Source: Grimontia sedimenti (GTDB taxonomy: Bacteria > Pseudomonadota > Gammaproteobacteria > Enterobacterales > Vibrionaceae). From it: 64,000 nt of DNA. How positions within the stretch are numbered: the stretch's first letter is position 1; the number at the start of each line of letters is the position of its first letter. The notes under the pieces are model-generated. The model did no database searches. It was not told where the DNA came from and worked only from the letters and a program-made list of their open reading frames with translations. Positions 50,715 through 59,662 of the stretch are shown piece after piece. Both the position numbers and the translations under genes were made by a program. The stretch is taken from assembly GCF_011045095.1 (NCBI RefSeq), contig NZ_JAALDL010000003.1, positions 124,001 through 188,000 on the forward strand, in the 5' to 3' direction.

Positions 50715-50935
50715 TAAATGCTTGCTAAGTGGTTACTAAGTATTTGTTCTTAAAATAGGTGAGCTGAGAGTCAGAAAATACAAGGCTTTCAAGCTCATAG
50801 TAGTGCATACGGTATCGCACAGTTTTTACAACATAAAGAATTTGGGGAGTCTGTAGCAAAATTTGACAGGCTTTTTTCATTTCTTGAAGTTTGTCCACAC
50901 TAATCGACTAGATAGAAATCGCATCCCCCTAGGCC

Positions 50936-50949
50936 ATGATCTAAATCAA
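50936..50949. promoter_or_regulatory. FNR-like binding site upstream of nrdD
   Basis: ATGATCTAAATCAA matches TTGAT-N4-ATCAA at all but one position. FNR activation of anaerobic ribonucleotide reductase is established in E. coli, so the site is plausible; it lies 284 bases from the start. Confidence 0.55.
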
Positions 50950-50977
50950 AGTATCCCGTTCGCCTCGACGGTCTAAT

Positions 50978-50993
50978 ACACCACATATTGTAG
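50978..50993. promoter_or_regulatory. candidate NrdR box
   Basis: ACACCACATATTGTAG matches most of the NrdR pattern ACACWATATATWGTGT. NrdR boxes usually come as pairs about 31 bp apart; the second box here is not convincing. Confidence 0.3.
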
Positions 50994-51232
50994 TTCTAGC
51001 TATGAATTCACCCATATTTGGTATTTCTTGACGCCATTCACATTTGCGTGTAGGCCGATTGGATCTTGCCGGATCCTTGTTCGATATCGGTCAAGTAACG
51101 CGAAATGGCGCGCTTTTTCATGGATATGGCTGACTACTTTCCCAGACGTGACGACTACTTACTAGCCAAAGTGGTCAACCTGATTTTCTTTCCCTTGCAG
51201 TAAAAGAGGGCCGATTTGTTGAGGAGCTATTT

Positions 51233-53353
51233 GTGAAACCTGTTGTCATCAAACGCGATGGAGGCCGCGTACCTTTCGAGCGCCAACGTATTCAGGATGC
51301 GGTACTGAGCGCGGCGTTTGCAGTAGAAGACATGGATCAAGCCTATGCGGCAGCAGTAGCAGATGGCGTGCTCGCGCAGTTTATGCGCAGCGATGAAGTG
51401 GATATCAATCAAATTCAGGATGCGGTAGAAAACCACCTGATGGCTGGGCCATTCAAGGCGGTTGCCCGTGCATACATTGAGTACCGACATGATCGTGACA
51501 GTATTCGTGAGAAGAAAAGCCGCCTGAACCACGAAATTCGTGGTCTGGTTGAGCAAACCAACTCCGATATCCTAAACGAGAACGCCAACAAAGACAGCAA
51601 GGTGATCCCAACCCAACGCGACTTGTTGGCGGGCATTGTGGCGAAACACTACGCAAAGCAGTACATGCTGCCGAAAGCGGTGGTTCGCGCGCACGAGCAA
51701 GGCGACATTCATTACCACGATCTGGATTACGCACCATTCTTCCCGATGTTCAACTGTATGCTCGTTGACCTTGAGAACATGCTGACGCACGGCTTCAAGA
51801 TGGGTAATGCGGAAATCGACACGCCGAAATCCATCCAGACTGCAACAGCAGTGACGGCACAAATCATCGCGCAGGTAGCCAGCCACATTTATGGCGGCAC
51901 CACAATTAACCGTATTGATGAAACCTTGGCACCGTACGTTGAAATCAGCTACGAAAAACATCTGATGGTGGCGCGCGAGTGGGATATTCCAGACCCAGAA
52001 AGTTATGCCCGCGCGCGCACCGAAAAAGAGTGTTACGACGCTTTCCAATCGCTGGAATACGAAGTGAACACCCTGCATACCGCGAATGGTCAAACGCCGT
52101 TTGTTACCTTCGGTTTTGGTTTGGGTGAATCCTGGGCAGCGCGTCTTATTCAGCAATCTATTTTGCGTAACCGTATTGCCGGTTTGGGCAAGAACCGTAA
52201 AACCGCTGTTTTCCCGAAACTGGTGTTTAGCCTGAAATCTGGCTTGAACCTGAATGACGGCGAACCAAACTACGACATTAAAAAACTGGCATTGGAATGT
52301 GCGTCAAAACGTATGTATCCAGACATCCTGAACTTCGACAAAGTGGTAGAAGTGACAGGCTCGTTCAAAACCCCAATGGGTTGCCGAAGCTTCCTGTCTG
52401 CATATGAAGAAAATGGCGAACTGATTCACGAAGGCCGAAACAACATCGGTGTGGTTTCTATCAATCTGCCGCGTATTGCGATTCGTGCCAATGGTTGTGA
52501 AGAAACCTTCTACAAACTGTTGGATGAAGTCTTAGCCGTTGCCCGTGAAGGTCTGGACACCCGTATTGCCCGTCTTCAAGGCGTGAAAGCCCGCGTTGCT
52601 CCAATCCTATACATGGAAGGCGCGTGTGGTGTTCGCTTGAACCCTGATGACGACGTTAGCGAAATCTTCAAGAATGGCCGTGCCTCGATTTCCCTTGGTT
52701 ACATCGGCATTCACGAAACCATGAATGCACTGTATGGCGTGGAAGAACACGTTTACGATTCAGAAGCACTGCGTGAAAAAGCACTGAACATTGTGAAATA
52801 CCTGAAAGCGGCAACAGACAGCTGGAAGGAAGAAACCGGTTATGGCTTTAGCCTGTACAGCACACCAAGTGAAAACCTGTGTAGCCGTTTCTGTAAGATC
52901 GACACCAAAGAGTTTGGGTTGGTGAACGGCGTTACCGACAAAGGTTATTACACCAACAGCTTCCACTTGGATGTTGAAAAGAAAGTGAACCCATACGACA
53001 AGATTGATTTCGAGATGGCCTACCCAGCTATCGCGAACGGCGGTTTCATTTGCTACGGCGAATATCCAAACATTCAGCATAATGTCGAAGCGCTAGAAAA
53101 CGTGTGGGACTACAGTTACGAGCGTGTCCCGTACTACGGCACGAACACGCCAATTGATGAGTGTTACGAATGTGGCTTCACGGGTGAGTTTGATTGTTCA
53201 AGCAAAGGCTTTGTTTGCCCAAGCTGTGGCAATCATGACTCAACGAAAGTGTCAGTGACCCGCCGCGTTTGTGGCTACCTGGGCAGCCCGGATGCGCGCC
53301 CATTCAACGACGGCAAGCAGGAAGAAGTTAAACGTCGCGTTAAGCACATGTAA
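51233..53353 (+). CDS. nrdD: anaerobic ribonucleoside-triphosphate reductase
   Basis: Protein of 706 residues, close to the E. coli length (712). An N-terminal ATP cone (VVIKRDGGRVPFERQRIQDA, about 3-22), catalytic-core cysteines in CGVRLNPDD and CSRFCKID regions, a C-terminal zinc site (ECYECGFTGEFDC...CPSCGNHD) and the glycyl-radical loop RRVCGYLG (Gly near 681) are present. GTG start. Makes dNTPs without oxygen; activated by NrdG encoded next. Confidence 0.96.
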   Translation: MKPVVIKRDGGRVPFERQRIQDAVLSAAFAVEDMDQAYAAAVADGVLAQFMRSDEVDINQIQDAVENHLMAGPFKAVARAYIEYRHDRDSIREKKSRLNHEIRGLVEQTNSDILNENANKDSKVIPTQRDLLAGIVAKHYAKQYMLPKAVVRAHEQGDIHYHDLDYAPFFPMFNCMLVDLENMLTHGFKMGNAEIDTPKSIQTATAVTAQIIAQVASHIYGGTTINRIDETLAPYVEISYEKHLMVAREWDIPDPESYARARTEKECYDAFQSLEYEVNTLHTANGQTPFVTFGFGLGESWAARLIQQSILRNRIAGLGKNRKTAVFPKLVFSLKSGLNLNDGEPNYDIKKLALECASKRMYPDILNFDKVVEVTGSFKTPMGCRSFLSAYEENGELIHEGRNNIGVVSINLPRIAIRANGCEETFYKLLDEVLAVAREGLDTRIARLQGVKARVAPILYMEGACGVRLNPDDDVSEIFKNGRASISLGYIGIHETMNALYGVEEHVYDSEALREKALNIVKYLKAATDSWKEETGYGFSLYSTPSENLCSRFCKIDTKEFGLVNGVTDKGYYTNSFHLDVEKKVNPYDKIDFEMAYPAIANGGFICYGEYPNIQHNVEALENVWDYSYERVPYYGTNTPIDECYECGFTGEFDCSSKGFVCPSCGNHDSTKVSVTRRVCGYLGSPDARPFNDGKQEEVKRRVKHM

Positions 53354-53363
53354 GCGAGCGAGA

Positions 53364-53834
53364 ATGAACTTCCACCAGTATTATCCGGTTGATGTGGTTA
53401 ACGGCGAAGGCACACGTTGCACCTTGTTTGTGTCAGGGTGCGAGCACCAATGCCGAGGCTGCTATAACCAAAGCACCTGGTCACCATCGTCTGGCGAGCT
53501 TTTCGATCAGGCGATGGAAGATCGCATCATTGCGGATTTGAATGACACTCGCATCAAGCGTCGTGGATTGTCGATCAGCGGTGGTGACCCGCTGCTTCCT
53601 GCCAATCTACAGAGCGTTCTTAGGCTGGTTCAACGCGTGAGAAACGAATGCGAAGGCAAAGACATTTGGATGTGGACGGGATATACATTAGCAAACCTCT
53701 CCGACGAACAGCGTGAAGTGGTGAACTATGTGGATGTGCTGGTGGACGGTAAATTCGAGAAAGCATTAGCCGATCCTTCGCTACCTTGGCGAGGCAGTTC
53801 GAATCAGGTTGTGCACCGTTTGACACCACGTTAA
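53364..53834 (+). CDS. nrdG: anaerobic ribonucleotide reductase activating protein
   Basis: About 156 residues. The radical SAM motif is SGCEHQCRGCYN (CxxxCxxC, about 24-35), and GGDPLLPAN with MWTGYTL follow as in E. coli NrdG. It generates the glycyl radical on NrdD using SAM and reduced flavodoxin. Starts 10 bases after nrdD; the frame extends upstream inside nrdD. Confidence 0.95.
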   Translation: MNFHQYYPVDVVNGEGTRCTLFVSGCEHQCRGCYNQSTWSPSSGELFDQAMEDRIIADLNDTRIKRRGLSISGGDPLLPANLQSVLRLVQRVRNECEGKDIWMWTGYTLANLSDEQREVVNYVDVLVDGKFEKALADPSLPWRGSSNQVVHRLTPR

Positions 53835-54029
53835 CAAAGGTACGGTTGCAAACTGCTAGTCTCATTTCCAACGCCGCTTCAATGCGGCGTTGTTATACTC
53901 AACATCTAGTTTGGTCAGGCAAAGTTCAGAAACATCATGTATTCTGGCTTCGTCACCATCAACAAAGAAACTTTCAACAATCCGCACTGTCCATCTCTAT
54001 GAATTTGCTTTAACTACAAGGACATCGCA

Positions 54030-54572
54030 ATGAAACATCGTATTGCTGCCTTCTTAATCTTCCTCGTTATGGGTTCTATCTCAGTCGCTTTTGCGGCCAG
54101 TTCACCAGACAACTCACCAGACAGCTATGAACACCTGCCAGACGGAAAACTGGTGATGGGTGAGAAAGAGTGGGTCAGAGTTGACAAGATCAACGTTGTC
54201 GCTAAAGCCCGTGTGGATACAGGGGCAACAACTTCCTCTATCAGTGCTATTGATATCGAAGAATTTGAGCGAGATGGAGAAGAGTGGGTACGTTTCCGGT
54301 TGGCGCATGACGACAAGCAAACCGACTTGATGGAATTGCCTGTCATCAGAACCGTACGCATTATCCAGTCGAGCGCCGAAGGGTATGATCGTCGTTACGT
54401 GGTCGAAATGCCAATCACCATTGGGGATGTCACTGAAACCACAGAATTTACGCTGCGTGACAGACACCACCTGAATTTCCCTGTGCTGTTGGGAAGGACA
54501 TATTTAAAAGATGTCGCGGTCGTTGATGTCAGTCGAAAATATGTGCAGCCGAAGCCGGAAATTCTCGAGTAG
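54030..54572 (+). CDS. exported retropepsin-like (RimK-linked) aspartic protease family protein
   Basis: Protein of 180 residues with a signal peptide (about 1-22, ending SVAFA). DTGATTSSISA (about 62-72) is the retropepsin-type active-site motif, with LRDRHHLNFPVLLGRTYLKD near the end. It belongs to the ATP-dependent zinc protease-like domain family. It probably works as a homodimer in the periplasm; substrate unknown. Terminator follows. Confidence 0.8.
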   Translation: MKHRIAAFLIFLVMGSISVAFAASSPDNSPDSYEHLPDGKLVMGEKEWVRVDKINVVAKARVDTGATTSSISAIDIEEFERDGEEWVRFRLAHDDKQTDLMELPVIRTVRIIQSSAEGYDRRYVVEMPITIGDVTETTEFTLRDRHHLNFPVLLGRTYLKDVAVVDVSRKYVQPKPEILE

Positions 54573-54600
54573 TAAATCACACTTGACGAATTTACAGTCA

Positions 54601-54637
54601 AAAGCGCAATCCATTGATATTGGGTTGCGCTTTTTTA
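54601..54637 (+). terminator. terminator
   Basis: AAAGCGCAATCC / GGGTTGCGCTTT stem followed by TTTTTT. Confidence 0.88.
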
Positions 54638-54712
54638 GTTGCGCGGCGCTGAGCTTTTAGTAATGTAGCTTTATTAGCAAACAGCACGGCCGTTAAATAA
54701 GGAAGTTATCGA

Positions 54713-55897
54713 ATGTTAGATCTGCTATCTCCGGCGCTACAAGACCCAATTTTGTCTCTCTCCGTCGCGTTCCGCGAAGACAACCGCGCCGAAAAAATGG
54801 ACCTTGGTATTGGCGTTTACAAAGACAGCCAGGGCAACACCCCTATCATGAAGGCGGTGAAAGCAGCACAGCAACAACTGGCCGAATCTCAAACCACCAA
54901 AAGCTATGTCGGTCTGGCGGGCAGTGAAGCCTACAACCAGGCGATGACAGATCTTCTTCTTAAAGGTACAGACGGCTATTCACGCAGTGCAGCAGTGCAA
55001 ACTCCGGGTGCAAGCGGTGCGCTGCGTATGCTGGCAGATTTAATGTATCTGGCAAAACCTATCACCACGGTATGGATCAGCAACCCAAGCTACGTGAACC
55101 ACAAACCCGTGATGGAAGCGGCTGGCCTGACCGTGAAGTTTTATCCTTACTTCAACGCCGAGACCAAGCAGGTTGATGCCGATGCCATGATTGATGCACT
55201 GTCAAAAGCGGGTCCTGATGATGTGGTGCTTCTGCACGGCTGTTGTCATAACCCGACAGGGGCAGACATTCGCCCTGAGCACTGGCAGGCGATTAATGAT
55301 CTGGCACAGAAGAATGGCTTTACGCCGTTTGTTGATATTGCTTACCAAGGTTTTGGTGATGGTTTAGAAGAAGACGCAAACGGCCTGCGCCTGCTCGCGG
55401 ATTCAGTAGAAGAAATGCTGATCGCGACGTCTTGCTCGAAAAACTTTGGTTTGTACCGTGAACGCACAGGTGCCGCGATTGTTATTGGCAAAAACGCACA
55501 AGAAGCGGGTAATGCAAAAGGGCGCATTCTCCAACTGGCGCGCGCAACGTACACCATGCCGCCTGATCACGGTGCTGCGATTGTAGAAACCATTCTGACC
55601 AGCGATGAACTGACCAAGCAATGGAAAGACGAGCTGGATGCGATGCGCGGACGAATCATTACACTGCGTGAAGGTTTGAGTGCTGCGTTGGCGAAGCGCA
55701 CAGGTGATGACCGTTTTGATTTCATCAAACAGCACAAAGGCATGTTTTCCATGTTGGGCTTGAGCCAAGACCAAGTTGCACAACTGCGTTCAGACTTCGG
55801 TATCTACGCTGTCGGTGACAGCCGCATCAACGTGGCAGGTTTGACGGAGTCACGCATTGACTATCTGGCTGACGCACTTGTCGCTGTCGCGAAATAA
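54713..55897 (+). CDS. tyrB: aromatic amino acid aminotransferase (class I PLP)
   Basis: Protein of 394 residues, the length of E. coli TyrB/AspC. Features: DLGIGVYKDSQGNTPIM (about 30-46), NPSYVNHKPVMEAAGL, HGCCHNPTGADI (about 178-189, Asn), and the PLP Lys in ATSCSKNFGLYRERTGA (Lys near 243). N-terminal EDNRAEKMDLG typical. It transfers amino groups between aromatic/acidic amino acids and 2-oxoglutarate; tyrB versus aspC is not certain. Confidence 0.88.
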   Translation: MLDLLSPALQDPILSLSVAFREDNRAEKMDLGIGVYKDSQGNTPIMKAVKAAQQQLAESQTTKSYVGLAGSEAYNQAMTDLLLKGTDGYSRSAAVQTPGASGALRMLADLMYLAKPITTVWISNPSYVNHKPVMEAAGLTVKFYPYFNAETKQVDADAMIDALSKAGPDDVVLLHGCCHNPTGADIRPEHWQAINDLAQKNGFTPFVDIAYQGFGDGLEEDANGLRLLADSVEEMLIATSCSKNFGLYRERTGAAIVIGKNAQEAGNAKGRILQLARATYTMPPDHGAAIVETILTSDELTKQWKDELDAMRGRIITLREGLSAALAKRTGDDRFDFIKQHKGMFSMLGLSQDQVAQLRSDFGIYAVGDSRINVAGLTESRIDYLADALVAVAK

Positions 55898-55916
55898 CTC
55901 GGTCGGACTAAATAAT

Positions 55917-55945
55917 AAAGCCAGCATCTGCTGGCTTTAATTTTA
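55917..55945 (+). terminator. terminator after the aminotransferase gene
   Basis: AAAGCCAGCA / TGCTGGCTTT stem followed by AATTTT. Confidence 0.85.
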
Positions 55946-55968
55946 TGCGTTCAATAAACAGAAAGTTT

Positions 55969-56550
55969 TTATTTTTCTTTAAACACCAAACTAACATTGA
56001 CTGGCACTGTGCTGGAAATATCAATGTTCCCAACTGTTTCAGAAACCGCTTTTAAATTGGCTTCTGGAATACCAAAAGTCGTAGCGCTAATAACGACAGG
56101 TTTATAAGTGAAAGCGAATATATTGTCATCATCTTTAATCATATTCATATCCAACGTTACCTCTTTGGTATTACCAAATAAAGTCACTGTCGCGGGAATT
56201 GATTGCTGAAGTAGCGCGCCTGACTTGTCTAGATCCTGCATAGAAACCTGTCCCTCTACCTTCAGCATCGGAAACTTCTTAGAATCAAAGAAAAGATCGT
56301 TAAGACGCTGATTACGAATAGGAATACCGGTGGATATTGATGAGAGCGGAGCGGCAACAGTGAACTTACCCGAGGCGTCGACACTACCTTCAATGCCGCT
56401 GATAGTGGCTGGTTCAACGATGTAGGATTTCTTGATGGTGGCAAAACTAATGGAAGAGGCTTCACTATCAACAGAGTAATTATCAGAAGCAAAGGCGAGA
56501 GAAGAAGACAAGGTTAAAGCCAACAGCGTTGCCGACGAAATACATTTCAT
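55969..56550 (-). CDS. YceI-like periplasmic protein
   Basis: Protein of 193 residues with a signal peptide (MKCISSATLLALTLSSSLAFA). YceI family marks are SVDSEASSISFATIKKSYIVE, IRNQRLNDLFFDSKKFPMLK and VTLFGNTKEVTLDM. YceI proteins are lipocalin-like and bind isoprenoids or quinones in some species. Monocistronic, with a 261-bp AT-rich gap to the divergent RidA gene. Confidence 0.86.
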   Translation of the reverse strand: MKCISSATLLALTLSSSLAFASDNYSVDSEASSISFATIKKSYIVEPATISGIEGSVDASGKFTVAAPLSSISTGIPIRNQRLNDLFFDSKKFPMLKVEGQVSMQDLDKSGALLQQSIPATVTLFGNTKEVTLDMNMIKDDDNIFAFTYKPVVISATTFGIPEANLKAVSETVGNIDISSTVPVNVSLVFKEK

Positions 56551-56811
56551 TGTTTATTTCCTTCTTATTGATTGTGTGTTGATATCCTTATCGACTGTAG
56601 ACACTTTGTACATCGCTTTATTTCGATGCGAACTTTCTGAATTTCCGATTGAGCCTTATCTGTTTCAAGTGATGCATAATTAAAACAAGGTGTGATTAAA
56701 TTATTTATACCCAAACAATTTTTGATTGCTGATAATTCAACCTAACCTAGATGACGTGCTAAGTCATCAAATGTTAGTATGTGTCGTCAAACTTAATCTG
56801 GTAGTAACCCA

Positions 56812-57174
56812 ATGAAAATTCATCGAATTAACCCTACAAAACGTTGGTCAGATGTGACCGTATTCAATGGCATTGCAAACTTTGTAGAAGTGCCGGAAAG
56901 CGACCTGAGTGCAGACATCAAAGGCCAGACACAACAAATCTTCGCACAGGCAGAAGAAATGCTGGCAACCGTCGGCGCAGACAAAACCCGCATCCTGTCT
57001 GTTACCATCTACATCACTGATTTCGCCAACCTGGAAGCCCTGAATGAAGTGTGGGATAACTGGTTTGAAGAAGGCACTGCACCAAGCCGCGCATGTGTGA
57101 AAGCAGAGTTGGCAGACCCAGATTATCTGGTTGAGATGGCTTTTGTTGCCGCGGCTGGCGAAGAGTTCCAGTAA
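56812..57174 (+). CDS. RidA family protein
   Basis: Protein of 120 residues. The family pattern TVYITDF... with TAPSRACVKAELADPDYLVE near the end holds the conserved Arg (R93) that marks deaminating RidA proteins. It removes reactive enamines made by PLP enzymes. A terminator follows directly. Compare with the divergent RidA-like cassette gene at 61329. Confidence 0.86.
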   Translation: MKIHRINPTKRWSDVTVFNGIANFVEVPESDLSADIKGQTQQIFAQAEEMLATVGADKTRILSVTIYITDFANLEALNEVWDNWFEEGTAPSRACVKAELADPDYLVEMAFVAAAGEEFQ

Positions 57175-57184
57175 GCGTCAACGG

Positions 57185-57216
57185 AAAACGCCCTGCTAAA
57201 TAGCAGGGCGTTTTTG
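57185..57216 (+). terminator. terminator after the RidA gene
   Basis: AAAACGCCCTGCTA / TAGCAGGGCGTTTT stem with AA loop and T run. Confidence 0.92.
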
Positions 57217-57256
57217 TTTCTATCAGCAAGGATTAACGCTCAAGGACAGACCACAA

Positions 57257-57715
57257 ATGTCAGAACATAAAGTCGCTATTCACTGGCAAAACCGCGAAGC
57301 ATCAACCCATGATGGCAAGCCGAGCTTTGTTCACCAATGGACGTTTGATGGTGGAATCACTGTTGATGCTTCACCTTCTCCCTTTGTTATGTCTGAACGG
57401 TCGAAAGAAGAAGCCATCGATCCGGAAGAAGCGTTTATCGCTGCCATTGCCAGTTGCCATATGATGACCTTTCTGACAGTGGCAGAGAAGCAGCGTTTTA
57501 GCGTTGAAAGCTATGCCGATGAGGCCATCGGCACGCTAGGAAAGCTGGAAAACGGAAGAACGGCAGTCACTGACGTGGTGCTGAAACCCACGATAACCTT
57601 CAGCGGTGATAACCAGCCATCCCCTGAACTGCTCGCCAAAATGCACCAACTCGCACACAAGCACTGTTTTATTGCCAATTCAGTGACCACCAATATCACA
57701 GTGGAAAGTGACTAA
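57257..57715 (+). CDS. OsmC/Ohr family peroxiredoxin-like protein
   Basis: Protein of 152 residues. Catalytic cysteines lie in IAAIASCHMMTFLTVA (about 64-79) and HKHCFIANSVTT (about 132-143), as in OsmC proteins that reduce organic hydroperoxides. It overlaps the convergent Dyp peroxidase gene by 4 bases, so both deal with oxidants, though on different strands. Confidence 0.87.
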   Translation: MSEHKVAIHWQNREASTHDGKPSFVHQWTFDGGITVDASPSPFVMSERSKEEAIDPEEAFIAAIASCHMMTFLTVAEKQRFSVESYADEAIGTLGKLENGRTAVTDVVLKPTITFSGDNQPSPELLAKMHQLAHKHCFIANSVTTNITVESD

Positions 57716-58653
57716 TCATCAAATCGCGCGTCGAGAAAACGCTGAGAAGGCACAAAGTAGTTAGTGCCCGTTTTCGCTTCAACAAAATCCAACAGCTTGT
57801 CGTAATCTCCGTTTTCGTCTGCGGTGATCATCTGCTTCAATGATGTTTCCACAACAGACGCCGAAGCCGCAAATCCGACAAACATGGTGCCGTGCTCAAT
57901 GGCATTGCCGTAAGGACGGTTCTGGCGATACATTTTGATTTCCTCGCCGTCCACTTCCACCTTACTTTTCTCATTGTGCGCCCATGCGGGCTTTTCTTCA
58001 TCACTCAGTTCAATGTCATCCATCTTAGTGCGGCCAACGACTTTTTCTTGCTGTTCAGTTGGTAGAGCATCCCAGTCCTGATGACGGTCGACATAACGCT
58101 GAACCGTGAGATAACTGCCGCCCACCTCGTTATCACTGCCTTCCTGTACCAAAACCGCTTCCGCGCGTTCTTCATCTAGAGGGTTTTCTGTGCCATCAAC
58201 AAAATCAATCATGTCTCGGTTATCCAGATGCTTAAAACCCTGGATATCTTCAATGAGATCCGCCACATCTGCCAGCGCACGCGCTGCGTATTTGGCGACC
58301 TGAAAATTGAGGTCTTTACGTTCTGATTTCACCATCAAAAAGATATCGCCCGACGTGGAAGGGAAAAGGCGGGGGCCATCAGCTAAGGCAGGGAAGTCAT
58401 GGAGTTCAGAAGGTGTTGGGACATCAGGGAACAGAATCGGCCAGCTGTTGGCTGAAAACCCTATAGTGACAGACAAGCCGGCAGAGGTATCTTTCTGTCG
58501 GATGGATTTTTCAATGCCCGGTAGCTGGGAAAGCGCCTCGTTGATCTGGTCAATATTGAGCCACTGATCTTTCAGTGTGAAAGTCAGAAATTCAGCATGG
58601 GTAGTAGGATTAGATAATACACCTGGCTGCGCCAGAGACACGAGCTCGTTCAT
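57712..58653 (-). CDS. Dyp-type haem peroxidase
   Basis: About 313 residues. The Dyp signature is DMIDFVDGTENPLD (about 147-160, GXXDG-type region with the catalytic Asp), and the proximal haem His is likely in RPYGNAIEHGTMFVGFAAS. No signal peptide, so cytosolic; encapsulin is not next to it. Start at 58653 with AGGAAG upstream; the frame extends to 58752 without a plausible site. Confidence 0.9.
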   Translation of the reverse strand: MNELVSLAQPGVLSNPTTHAEFLTFTLKDQWLNIDQINEALSQLPGIEKSIRQKDTSAGLSVTIGFSANSWPILFPDVPTPSELHDFPALADGPRLFPSTSGDIFLMVKSERKDLNFQVAKYAARALADVADLIEDIQGFKHLDNRDMIDFVDGTENPLDEERAEAVLVQEGSDNEVGGSYLTVQRYVDRHQDWDALPTEQQEKVVGRTKMDDIELSDEEKPAWAHNEKSKVEVDGEEIKMYRQNRPYGNAIEHGTMFVGFAASASVVETSLKQMITADENGDYDKLLDFVEAKTGTNYFVPSQRFLDARFDD

Positions 58654-58878
58654 AGATCTTCCTGTTGGTAGAAGTGAGAAATCCCAGTGAGAATAGAACA
58701 GGTGAGAAGATCGAGGTGGGGTAGGAATGAGACGCCAGCTAAGAACAGACACAATTCCACAACAAGCTTGTTGATGTCCCGTTTTACATACATAAAAGAT
58801 TCATATCATTAGACTTCTTAGGCAAGCGCAACTAGGATAAATTTTCTTTAAGTTAATTCAGTTGCATATAGGGAAAAC

Positions 58879-59319
58879 ATGCTCTGGCACAAGGTTCAAA
58901 ACCAGCTCAAACTCCATGATATCAGCCTCGTCGTTGGTCCCAACCGATCAGAAAAAACCAAGTTTCTGGTAGAACAATATGGCGATACACCATTCACCAT
59001 TGATGTTTCCAAAGCCAAGCTCGCTTACTGCGGTGGAGATACCACCATCACTGATGAAGAATGGCAGCAAATCATTGAGCGTGATTATCCATTTATCACC
59101 GTTGATGACGCCCACCTACTTAAAATGCCAGACCTGCTCAAGTTGATTGAAGTCTCGGTAGAAACCAAAAAACGCCTTTATATGTCAAGCAATGAAACCA
59201 TTGTTTCTGACCTGCCTGCACTGCTGACTCATGCTAGAAAGCACCATCTGTCAGTGGTTAAACTGGAAAGACTAACCGCGAATGATGTTTGCGCTTGGGT
59301 GTTGGGGGAGTTTGGCTAG
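58879..59319 (+). CDS. small P-loop-like protein, function unknown
   Basis: Protein of 146 residues. VVGPNRSEKTKFLVE (about 17-31) looks like a Walker A loop in which the expected Gly before Lys is Glu. FITVDDAHLLK (about 70-80) is in a Walker B position, and residues 100-140 are helical. It could be a degenerate STAND/AAA-type NTP-binding protein. It is the last gene before the cassette array. Family not recognised. Confidence 0.55.
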   Translation: MLWHKVQNQLKLHDISLVVGPNRSEKTKFLVEQYGDTPFTIDVSKAKLAYCGGDTTITDEEWQQIIERDYPFITVDDAHLLKMPDLLKLIEVSVETKKRLYMSSNETIVSDLPALLTHARKHHLSVVKLERLTANDVCAWVLGEFG

Positions 59320-59662
59320 GCTCTAGTTCCTTCCCCTTTCTAAGGGGAGGTTAGGATGGGCCCAAAATGAGTTAGCGCTTCGACCATCCGAGTGCTCGAA
59401 TCATCCCACATAGTCTAAATTTTTCTCATACATTTAATCTGTATAAATAAACAGTGCAATGTCTATAGTAAAAATGAGCTGGTTTTTAGTACGGGACGCC
59501 CGTTTTATCCCATTCAAGTTGCAACAATAAAACTTAACTCACTGATTTTAAGTGACTATATGGTAAACTGGCACAAGTGTACGCGGACTAATCGGGCGTC
59601 CCGGGTTTGTACTAAACGGGCAAGTTGCCCGCTAATAAGCTGTTATACAAAAGGAGATTGTA
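59320..59662. other. 343-bp boundary region between the chromosome and the cassette array
   Basis: No gene. Contains the inverted repeat CGGGACGCCCG (59492-59502) / CGGGCGTCCCG (59593-59603), a hairpin ACGGGCAAGTTGCCCGC, and at 59642-59648 GTTATAC, the recombination point expected at the left end of the first cassette. It may include an attI or an attC remnant. No integrase gene is present here or just left of it. Confidence 0.6.

Larger units (their letters stand above)
50715..51232. other. 518-bp divergent intergenic region upstream of nrdD
   Basis: No gene. Contains an FNR-like box (50936-50949) and a NrdR-like box (50978-50993). Long AT-rich stretch 50740-50880 serves the minus-strand nuclease promoter. 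Confidence 0.6.

Noticed and set aside
51007-51022. Second NrdR box downstream of 50978
   Set aside because: Only the central ATAT matches, and the spacing of 29 bases is off the usual 31.
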